A stretch of 34,719 nucleotides of DNA from Ichthyophonus hoferi (Eukaryota; Opisthokonta; Ichthyosporea; Ichthyophonida; Ichthyophonidae), in assembly GCA_002751075.1 (NCBI GenBank), contig NAOQ01000273.1, positions 50,229 to 84,947 on the forward strand. Reading direction: 5' to 3'. The notes under the pieces were generated by a model. That model searched no databases. It saw only the letters and a program-made list of their open reading frames with translations, and was not told where the DNA came from. Below are positions 26,501 through 34,719 of this stretch, one piece after another. Both the position numbers and the translations under genes were made by a program. Each line of letters opens with the position of its first letter. Within the stretch, counting starts at the first letter, position 1.

Positions 26501-29500
26501 ATTCAGATGACATAATCATATGCACATGAAAATAACATCCAAATAGTGGTTGAGACACTTTAAAATCTAATAGAATTTCCCGTTTAAATATTATTTATCA
26601 AAACTTCAGGTAATACTTTTATAAATACATTTAACAAGAGGAATACTACCCTTGGATATATAGATCAAGGATAACAAAATGTTTTAAAGTGCAGGACAAT
26701 CACAAAAACATATCATATGGATCATACGGCGTATAACAGGCTACTGGCAGAGGTTTATATATTTGTATTTATGGTTTTTTTAATGGTCGGGGAGAAGTAG
26801 AGCATTTGTCGTTGTCTATCCACGTAAAACTCACAATTCCTAAAAAGACGCTATAGTCTCAAACACCCATGGTTAAAACAACATGTAGAGATCAGTGACT
26901 GAAAAACTCTAAAACATTGACGCCCATATGCAATACCTAGCCACAAACACATGCAAATAGGTATATATATAAAAACATACACACATATATATGCCCACAA
27001 CATACCACCAGAAATACAAAGATTACAGGGTGCCATTACCAATCTGGAAGGACAACTGATATTAAAAGAAGTGGAAACTGCAAGATTAAGCTCAGAAATT
27101 CATACAAGGCCAACTACTGTAATTTCGTCCACACAGACAGACCCAGAACCCCCCACTTGCATGTTCCCTAGCCAAAATTCATCTACACAAACCAGTCATG
27201 AGTGCCATTCTTTGGTTCATAAGTGGACACAAACAGACATAGCCTCCCCATCCTATCATCCTAATACTCAATCAGAATCACAGACTAATTTATATCTTTC
27301 TCCTGGAAGGTCTGCTGTCCAATCGACAACCAAACAGAGCAATATAGATCCACCTCAGACCAGCCAGTCACAACCCCCAACCAGTCAAACTACCAATCAT
27401 TCACCCGCATCTTCATGTATTCTCCAATGCTCTGGTCCCACTTCTTTACTCCATGTATTACCGGACCCTTCTGATGGTTCTATGTCTAACCTAACTATGC
27501 CTTTTCCTATAGTAACCCTAGTAACCACTGGCAACGGTTCCCCAGAATTGGTTGACTCTATTAACAACAATAACAAAAACATTCAATTAGATCTATTTCG
27601 GTCTGAAAATATTAGGGTTAATCAGGTTTGTATATGCAACTTATAGCGTTGAGTTGATTTAGATAGTAATAATGTTAAAACATCCCACGGAAAAAACAAC
27701 CATAAGAAAGGCAAGGAAAGAATGACAATAATGGAACGAGGAAGTCATATTCTTGTATGCAGTATACACCCAAAAGTATACAGATACATGTAGCTCAAAA
27801 TATATTAATATTTCCCCACATATCTGCGCATTATATGGGCATATATACCATAAGACTAGATTAAACTCCTTTATTAATAGAGATACTGTCAGGTTCAATC
27901 ACTGGAACAGGAGGGTGCTGCATGCCAGATACCACATTCACATCCAAACAGTATTGGGCCTGTTGTGGGAGGTTAGTCTTGACAGTCTACCCTTTTCACG
28001 GCTACATTCCTTTACAGTTTTACCACTAATCTTATTTATTTATACTTATCCTTTCCATCAATCTCCTCTTTCGTTATATCTATTTCTTCTCTTCTATCTT
28101 TTCTTAACCTGATTGTATTATAGTTCCTTAACATCCAGCATCCTTAATGCCATTACTATTCACCCTGACGGATTCTTAATAATTTTAATATTTATCTACA
28201 ACTCTCCGTATTCACACATTCTATGAATAACTATACATACACGACTCTCTGGGAAGAAGGTATTTTAAAATATATTAACAAATGTGTATTGTACATATAA
28301 TATTCCATGTACAGTCCTGCAGAATGGCAAAGAAAGTAAAGAGTCTACAATGGAGAGTGCTTCCTCCATGAAATTACACATAGGTGTCTAGTCTTTCTCT
28401 TCCTGTAAACTTGAAATTCTTACGTTTAACTCTGCCTTACAATTGGAACTATAGTGCTATCTATCATACCTATAAATATTTATATAATATTTATACTTAC
28501 ATCGACATATACATAACATATATTAGCACTTGTACATTGGCAATATAAATATAACTAGTATATATAAAACTGTTTTGCTGTTTTAATATAAGTATATATA
28601 TATTACCAGTATTATAGATTGGCTACAGGACAAAGGATGACATGACCTTTGTGTATTTTTATTTATTGAAATGTTTGATTATGGGTATAGTTACTTATAT
28701 ATATATATTATTAACATACATAAGCATGTATATTAGTATGTGCCTTTATATATATATATATATATGCGTGCTAGTATAAATATAATGCAAATATGGATAT
28801 ATTTTAACAATTTTATTAATATATGAATATGCATAAGCGGTAACGTTATTTGTTTAAAACCTTAGGTTGTAGTTATATTGAGTTGCACATAAGCATTACT
28901 ATTAAACGAAATCAATTAAAATGAGCTAACAATGTAAACCACACAGTAATATTTTATATCAATATAGTAATGTTTTATACTACTTGTATAACATGAAAAT
29001 AATATTATCAATATTTACTCATTGGGGAGACAGAGGAAGCCCAACCAGAAGCCGTTCACCAACTCCTACATCTACCACTACGCCATAACGTAAGCATATT
29101 GGTCTCTCATTTGGTATATCCATCACACCTTATCACACGTACACACACATTACATCCTATCATATACCTGCATCATACGATTTAGATTCTTATTCTTATT
29201 CTTTGTTCAAATTTTATGTATATTCTTTCTTTCTATCTGAATTTTTTTACCATTATTTCCATTAGCTTTTTATGTTATTGGCGTGTTTGTTAAATCAAGT
29301 GCTTACACTATCTTTTATTAATATATGATTTTTTTTATTTGTTTACGCAAGTGTATAATCCTTAAGTTGACTATATATTTTATTTCACTGTAATCAGTTG
29401 GTTTTTATAGGCCATAATAGGTATTATATTAACGCCACATTAATATTTTACCAATGGAAATATAAGTAGAACCTCTCTTGACGACCAAAAACCAAGGAAA

Positions 29501-30624
29501 TATATATAGTGGCATTAAGAGGAGTGTAAATTCATATAGAAATGTACGGTAAAAACCTTGCTAGATATTGCAAGCATGGTATAGCAAGATATCCCTAATT
29601 AAATATGCAAATGAAAACACCCTATATGTATATATACATGCTTTTATGTGTTTATGTATTCAGATGGATATATTGATGATATAGAGGCCAACTGGAGGGA
29701 TGATATGAAATATATTGTAAGCAAGACAGGTTAAAAATGTGTAAAGAAAAAACATGATGGAGAAAATATACTGATGCGTATATGTTTATGTTCTCTGAAC
29801 AGACACAGGGGATAGGTTATGAAACTGATGAAATGCTTGAGGGAGTGTGTCTGTGTGGAGAAGAGCCATATGGTGTTATGGTATACCACCAACACTATTA
29901 TTATTATCCTATTGTATATTATAAATACTATATAAACCTAAGCATCATTTATATTCTGTATTCAACCCCCTACATTAATTGTTTATTCCGTTCAAGTTAT
30001 TACACCTACTATCATTGGCATGCATGCTATATTTAATATCACCTTTGTATATACCCACCCTTGTTATGACCATGTATCCCAAACGACCCTACATAACAGC
30101 CCCACGTTGGCAACGTAACTGTCCACTACAATCACACAGGAACTATACTTCATTTACTCTTTTACTGACATGTTGCTTAATAGGTGCCCTGTACAATATG
30201 CCTGGATGAGTTTCACATAGCATGTATTGGGCTCAAACTTAACCAAGGTATATTCTCTTACATCTTTTTCTATTCTATTCTTTCCAGTTTATTATCTTTA
30301 TTACTTTTTAGTTATTAACCTCTTTATGCTCTTTATGATTTCTCTGGTTCTTTTACTTAAGATTTTACTATACTGTATTATTTTTTGATTTAGCAATTAT
30401 CTCCAACACAAACTAGTACTAGAGCTTGACGGCTATGGAGATTTACATAACTCTGTCCTTAAGATATTGAGTTCTTTTCTTTTTTAAGTATAACGGTCTC
30501 AATGTCTTGTCTACCACCTCTACCTACCATTGCAGCTCATACATGCCAAGTGTGCCAAAGTCAACAACCATTAGACGAATATCATGATCAGAAAAAAGGA
30601 AGAAAGCGTAGGCGTCCACAGTGA
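19610..30624 (+). CDS. Long coiled-coil protein with TQT (LC8-type) motifs and a C-terminal PHD finger
   Basis: Nineteen exons fit by phase: 19610-19657, 20286-20312 (tentative), 21538-21645 (left edge uncertain), 21887-21961, 22591-22629, 23647-23782, 24102-24184, 24624-24737, 25752-25850, 26134-26287, 27012-27625, 27893-27971, 28315-28383, 29034-29089, 29411-29420 (microexon, inferred), 29664-29716, 29803-29880, 30184-30247 and 30536-30624. They give 664 residues and TGA. The start has an ideal GCCATGG context and begins [11 protein letters not shown]. Residues 1-330 are Leu/Glu/Gln/Lys heptads of a coiled coil, such as [20 protein letters not shown]. Residues 335-369 hold three TQT motifs, one exactly K-x-TQT, in a Ser/Thr/Pro-rich linker. 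Residues 604-642 are a PHD finger, C-x-C, C-x2-C, H-x2-C, C-x2-C ([24 protein letters not shown]), which usually reads histone H3 tails. A basic tail KKGRKRRRP could be a nuclear signal. I do not recognise an ortholog. An exon could be missed in the N gap, and a 15-base in-phase exon at 25466-25480 is possible. Confidence 0.7.
22900..23546. repeat. CATA tetranucleotide array interrupted by an assembly gap
   Basis: Perfect CATA units run from 22900 to 22961, followed by 510 N (22962-23471), and the same units resume until about 23546. The gap therefore lies wholly inside the array, and the true length is unknown. It sits in the intron between exons 22591-22629 and 23647-23782 of the PHD-finger gene. 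Open frames drawn across it are artefacts. Confidence 0.95.
25022..25087 (+). pseudogene. tRNA-like sequence (tRNA-Gln-like 3' half), probably a pseudogene
   Basis: The 3' part has a perfect T arm (stem CCGAG/CTCGG around loop TTCAATT, 25064-25080). The acceptor end TGGAACC (25081-25087) pairs at six of seven positions with AGTTTCA at 25022-25028. The D arm at 25031-25046 has three pairs and a GG-containing loop. Animal tRNA-Gln ends in nearly the same way (ATCCGAG, T loop, CTCGGTGGAACC). Only 17 bases remain between D and T arms, about five too few, and no anticodon stem forms, so a working tRNA is unlikely. A run of T follows directly at 25088, as at a Pol III terminator. It lies in an intron of the PHD-finger gene on the sense strand. 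Confidence 0.65.
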
Positions 30625-30957
30625 GTGAACACTATAGGTAAATAGTAGATAGCAGTAGGATCAGAAAAGCAAGACTTATATATTATATGCTCCACCATTG
30701 ATATTATTACACAACGCTTGTGTAACATAGCACAGTACAGTATAGTATAGCATAGCATAGCATAATAACTATATATCATTTTGTTATTGTAATTCATTAT
30801 TATTTCTTCCCAGAAAAATATTGGCCGACTCACACTATTGGCAGCTTTCATTAATATTATGTCTATAGCCAATAGAATTCACAATTGTGTAGAATGCTTC
30901 TTTTTTTAACTAGGAATTTGGTGTAAATCTACTCCACCAATGTATTAATATCAGACA

Positions 30958-30963
30958 ATTAAA
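30958..30963 (+). terminator. Weak candidate poly(A) signal of the PHD-finger gene
   Basis: An ATTAAA lies about 330 bases after the TGA at 30624, before the convergent gene on the minus strand. I saw no AATAAA nearer on this strand. Confidence 0.3.
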
Positions 30964-31048
30964 ATTATATTATAATTGGTTAATTACATTGATTACTTAT
31001 AACATATATAACATAAACGTTTTTAATATATAAACGTCCTATGTTTTG

Positions 31049-31054
31049 TTTATT
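31049..31054 (-). terminator. Candidate poly(A) signal of the heptad-repeat zinc protein gene
   Basis: On the minus strand an AATAAA lies about 217 bases after the stop codon at 31271. The 650 bases between the two convergent stop codons (30625-31270) hold both 3' UTRs and a short TATAG/CATAG repeat near 30730-30770. I see no other gene there. Confidence 0.45.
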
Positions 31055-31270
31055 AAGAGGCTGATAACCCATAGTGTTTATGGTTAAGGGTGAGGTTATT
31101 GCTGCACAGGTGATGTATACGATAACTTATGATGAGTCTATTTCATCTAAAATATTTTATCAAAGATCAAAGGGCATTAATACTATACAACAACCAGTGC
31201 AAAAAAATATTCTAATCTAACCTATAGTCTCAAAGATCCACTCCATTGGCGATTGCAAATAATGCAATCT

Positions 31271-33006
31271 TTAACCAGAAAGATGAATCACTTGACGACA
31301 TCTAAAACAATTAATGGCAGGGGCAGAAATATCCGATCTTACACCATTTACTTGTCCGCAGTTAAAACATTGTGCTGTCTGTATGGTCTGTTAGTATAGG
31401 GGCCTGTAGTCTACATAGCATAACATTACACTGTATCCTATTGCGGAAAAAAACATAATATGTTATTCATTCTTTTGATATATGCATGCAAACATATATA
31501 CATTCATATTAACGTAGATATATTAATACAAAAATACCTACATATCTATCTACACCACTATATATATATACTACAATCAATCAACAAAATAACTATTAAG
31601 TGACCAAGCGAATCAGGTGTGCTACAAAGAATAACTCAGATAATCCAATTAGAACAGCCACAAAAAAGTGCATCTCACAGCTGGATTAGGGTGAACTAAT
31701 CATTAAACATTGCTATCTATCATATTGCTAACCATTAGATCATTAACATATTACATAGTTATGTTTTTATCACTACATATTATCCAATAAAAAAATAAAA
31801 CCAGCGTAGTATGAGATACTTTCAAATAATTAAGATATAAAGTAAATAATAAGACTCAATAAATAGATATATAATAAAATGCACCAATAAGAGCAAAAAT
31901 ATATATAAGCGAGTGCAGACCTACCCTTTCTTGATGCGAGGACAAAGGTAAAAGTGGTGCTTGCACACTGGGAGCACCTGATGAAGCCTAGGCGTGATAT
32001 AGAAAAGGGTTAGTAGGTAGAGAGCAACATAATAATATACACTGAAAGCACTCAGTGTACTGGTGTTTCCCCATAGCATCCTAGTGGCACACTGCCAATG
32101 TCACCACATTGAACTTTCTTTCCATGCAGTTGTAGCTTGGAGTGCAACTAAACATGGTACATACTATTCATGCAGCACATGCATGCATGCATACCCTAGA
32201 TGTGTGCATTTTATAGTGAGACATATGAGGTGGTGATTGGCTTCTCCTTTGTTGGCCAATTAGAACACTATCATGCATATATGTACATATAATATATACC
32301 CAATCACCGATCAAAACCAAACCCCTCCTACTATTCTATAATACATATATAGTAACAGTAATTATATACTCACCGAATAGTTGCCATATCCCTCGTAGCT
32401 ACGCTTGAGTGACTCCTCTGGCCCACGATGCGTAAATCCCATTGCTTGTGTCATGCTAAGTGGTCGTTGCGGATAACTCTCTGGTTGATGCGGATAATTC
32501 TGTGGTTGTTGTGGATAATTTTGTGGTTGTTGTGGATAATTCTGTGGTTGTTGTGGATAATTATGTGATTGTTGTGAATAATTCAGTTGTGAATAATTCT
32601 GAGGTGGATGTGGATAATTTAGTGGTTGATGCGGATAATTCTGTGATTGTTGTGAATAATTATTCTGTGGTTGTTGTGAATAATTCTGTGATTGTTGTGA
32701 ATAATTCCGTGGTTGTCGTGAATAATTCTGTGGCTCATGCGGATAGCTTTGTGATTGCTGGGACCCCACTGACATACAATGGGCAAGGTTCAATCCCATT
32801 GGTTGATGCGGCGCCGTGCTTGTATATGGCCGGGCAGTTTGTGACCGTAAGAGCGGATGATGAAAGGCTTCTTGGGCATGGGAAGGGCCACATGATGTAG
32901 CTTCAATGGGATTAGGGTGCTGGGTGTGATTGTGTAGGTTGAAGGGAGTCGCAATTAAGGGCAGGCTTTTGGTTCTATTGGTAGTTTTTTGGATCCTGCT
33001 AGACAT
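31271..33006 (-). CDS. Q/N/Y/P heptad-repeat protein with C-terminal four-cysteine zinc site
   Basis: Three exons (33006-32374, 31987-31925, 31378-31271) join in phase 0 to 267 residues plus TAA. Residues 1-82 are polar and basic. Residues 83-182 are about fifteen copies of a seven-residue unit, consensus QNYPQQP or QNYSQQS, a low-complexity, tyrosine-spaced segment of prion-like type. The last exon carries AQCFNCGQVNG and INCFRCRQVIHLSG, giving C236-x2-C239-x16-C256-x2-C259, which should bind one zinc ion. The spacing is near GATA and LSD1-type fingers but lacks their other conserved residues, so I leave it unassigned. An in-frame stop lies upstream of the ATG at 33006 within the unspliced sequence. 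However, a 3' splice site at 33010 (CACAG before GAAATG) would let an upstream exon join in phase 0, so this may be the 3' part of a larger gene. The function is unknown. Confidence 0.7.
32461..32760 (-). repeat. Coding 21-bp minisatellite (heptapeptide repeat)
   Basis: About fifteen 21-base units encode the QNYPQQP/QNYSQQS heptads of the zinc-site protein. Units differ mostly by CCG/TCA-type changes that alternate Pro and Ser. One unit has an extra Asn codon, and one unit is shortened. The plus strand is open across the array and reads Val-Val-Asp-Asn repeats, which is a shadow. Confidence 0.9.
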
Positions 33007-33418
33007 TTCCTGTGATCGGAAGGACTACATGACGATTAGAACACCATTAGAAAGACAAAGATCATAGACAGCTCGAGTAGATTAAAGATGAATATTGAAA
33101 AACAAAATAGAAGAATTGGTGGAAGGGTTCAGGGTTTGATAAAAACAGCAGAACAGTAGTAGAGTAGGATAATCCTACTGCACCATTGCTAGTTAGAAAT
33201 AGCAGCATGTGCCGTGATAATATACCAATGGAGGGGTAGTATGACTTAAACAAATAATATTTAGAGTAGAGTAAGTAAGCGTAAAAGAAAGTAGAATAAA
33301 GAAGGAAAACAATAACACAATAACATAGATGTATATAGGGATAAATGTAGATAATGATAACTGGACAAGAGATAGAAAAAGAAGAATATTACTGGTGAAA
33401 TAAAAATAAAAAGGAGTG

Positions 33419-33790
33419 GCCATTGGTTAACCATCACGCACCATCCTTAGTGAACATAAGAAAATAGAACCTAGCCTTTATCCCATCTATCCCATTCCCA
33501 GCCAACATAAATAATATAGGTTTTCCACAATACACCAACACATCAAATATCATTGGCCAATCATTTTTATCTCTCTTAAAAAGAAGCACCTATTGGTTAA
33601 CAATCACACACCACCCTTAGTGAATATAAGCCTACCCAATTGATTCACCACCAATATTGATAACACAATATAGTTTCTCTACAACACACTGACATACATA
33701 CACACCGAATATCTACGATCATCTGAGACTATGCTGATGTGAACAAAGACAGAGGCAGGCATTGGTCGATCATTTTTATCTCTTAAGAAG
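33419..33790. repeat. Diverged tandem duplication with inverted CCAAT boxes
   Basis: Two copies of a 170-200 bp segment lie side by side, at about 33421-33590 and 33591-33790. Both begin ATTGGTTAAC, then ATCACNCACCA and CCTTAGTGAA. Both continue through CCAA, ATA and a TTTCTAC/TTTTCCAC-type block, and both end near ATCATTTTTATCTCT. The right copy contains the end of the phospholipase C exon. The left copy carries the matching remnant (RDKND, then PM on the minus strand) without the rest of the frame. Each copy carries two ATTGG, that is inverted CCAAT, boxes of NF-Y type, at 33423, 33553, 33593 and 33763. Confidence 0.65.
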
Positions 33791-34150
33791 ATGCAGCGAT
33801 AGCCTGGCTTGAGGGTGGCGAGGTGGAGAGTGCATTGCCCCAAAGGGCTGTCCTGCGTCTCTCTGACGGCTTCAAGACGAAGGAAGGATAGGTCTACAGC
33901 ATCAACCTGACGCGGTACGCTTGGTCAGGGTATATACAGTAGTATATATATATATACTTGCATAATAACATACACATACAGACAATTTCTAACTCTTCAA
34001 ATATATGCATATATACATACATACATACCCATATCTACCTATACATACCTTACAATCAACCTCCATATCAGTCCATTCAGGTGCAAATCTAGAATTGCTG
34101 GTGGCAGTTGAAACCGACTTGAGATTTCCTCTGACTCCCACAATTGCTAC
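33679..34150 (-). CDS. Phosphoinositide-specific phospholipase C, C2 domain exons (5' part outside the window)
   Basis: Two exons, 34150-34049 and 33906-33679, join in phase 0. They give 109 residues and a TAG stop. They match the C2 domain that ends most PI-PLC enzymes, which cleave PIP2 to IP3 and diacylglycerol at the plasma membrane. VAIVGVRGNL and RFAPEWTDMEV are the first strands. LSFLRLEAVRE, PLGQCTLHLATLKPGYRCIF, LRDKND and ASVFVHISI correspond to the family's LVRF, IGQ, LKQGYRHVHL, SKNGD and LFVKISI blocks. Where calcium-binding C2 domains have VEDYD, this one reads LEAVRE, so calcium binding is doubtful. The catalytic X and Y boxes must lie to the right, outside the window. An alternative 5' splice site after YS at 33706 would skip the stop and keep phase 0. 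I found no AATAAA or ATTAAA on the minus strand between 33679 and 33010. The 570 bases from 34151 to the window end look like intron. Confidence 0.8.
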
Positions 34151-34647
34151 CTAATTACCATGCAAGTTGTGTTAATTAATTCATAAATTATATTATAAAT
34201 GTCCTATACCCCTTAAAAGAAAATGAACAAATTTATGCATATATGCTTATATATTAGAAAATGCTTTGCTGTCAAAGAGTCCAAGAGTATAAAAGCACAT
34301 ATTGATAGATATCATATACAGTAGGTAAATAACATGTAAAACACTATAACAGAGTCTAGTACCTATGTTAAAATATACGATTAATAAATCAGTCAACCTA
34401 AAAAAAGATATTTAAGGCGAAAAAAGCATCATTAATTTTTTTTTCTTCGAAATGTACTGTAATATAATGTCATATTATACCATACCACGCCATACTATAT
34501 ACCTATCAAGAAATACTCATAGTGAGAAACATTCAAATAGAGTGTTGGTTAGGCAGATCGAGATTATCATGTACAGTACAATACATACATAGGCACTCCT
34601 GCACGAAGATAAAGAATAGAATAACAAAAAGAAAAAGTATAATAGTC

Positions 34648-34659
34648 ATAATAATAATA

Positions 34660-34719
<60 letters not shown>
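34648..34719. repeat. AAT trinucleotide microsatellite at the window edge
   Basis: More than twenty AAT units, with one TAG interruption near 34661, run to the last base. The array probably continues past the window. It lies in an intron of the phospholipase C gene. Confidence 0.95.

Noticed and set aside
27397-27582. Minus-strand open frame opposite the large linker exon
   Set aside because: It is a shadow of the 614-base plus-strand exon.
29782-30209. Plus-strand Tyr-rich open frames continuing past 29880 and starting at 29979
   Set aside because: They are read-through into introns flanking the PHD exons. The exons end at clear GT donors.
31271-31378. GATA or LITAF domain
   Set aside because: The Cys spacing is near GATA but the conserved Trp and basic residues are missing. 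There is no hydrophobic insert or H-x-C-x2-C of LITAF.
32460-32900. Plus-strand 146-codon frame with VVVDN repeats
   Set aside because: It is the antisense shadow of the coding heptapeptide minisatellite. The minus-strand frame has splice sites and downstream exons.

Overview
This window is animal-like eukaryotic DNA. It is strongly AT-rich, its genes are split into many short exons with GT-AG introns of about 100 bases to 2 kb, and introns carry many TA, CATA and GTATGATA simple repeats. An early-branching or other invertebrate metazoan is likely because EMC2, a mitochondrial pentatricopeptide protein, a PHD-finger protein and a phosphoinositide phospholipase C C2 domain occur together. The species cannot be fixed from the sequence. 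Three visible gene ends use TAG, TAA and TGA as stops, so the code looks standard. I rebuilt the gene models by hand from splice sites and reading phase.

Layout. Bases 401-8894 (minus strand) hold eleven exons of a mitochondrial pentatricopeptide-repeat protein that runs off the left edge. A compact divergent promoter region (8895-9597) separates it from a complete EMC2 gene (9598-13619, plus strand, eight exons). Bases 13.7-19.6 kb contain no gene I can support. Bases 19610-30624 (plus strand) hold a long coiled-coil gene whose many small exons include a likely 10-base microexon. Its product has a cluster of TQT motifs, which resemble dynein light chain LC8 binding sites, and ends in a PHD finger. 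An assembly gap of 510 N lies inside a CATA array in one of its introns, and a tRNA-like sequence lies in another.

At the right end, on the minus strand, there are two exons of a phospholipase C C2 domain (33679-34150, gene entering from the right). Next to them is a three-exon gene (31271-33006) that encodes about fifteen seven-residue QNYPQQP-type repeats and a C-terminal four-cysteine zinc site. Splice phases would allow these two to be one transcript. A diverged tandem duplication covers the end of the C2 exon and the spacer between them.

The genes do not form an obvious pathway. The main points of interest are the coiled coil-LC8-PHD architecture, the heptad-repeat zinc protein and its possible link to phospholipase C, and the microexon and tandem-acceptor splicing just before the PHD finger.
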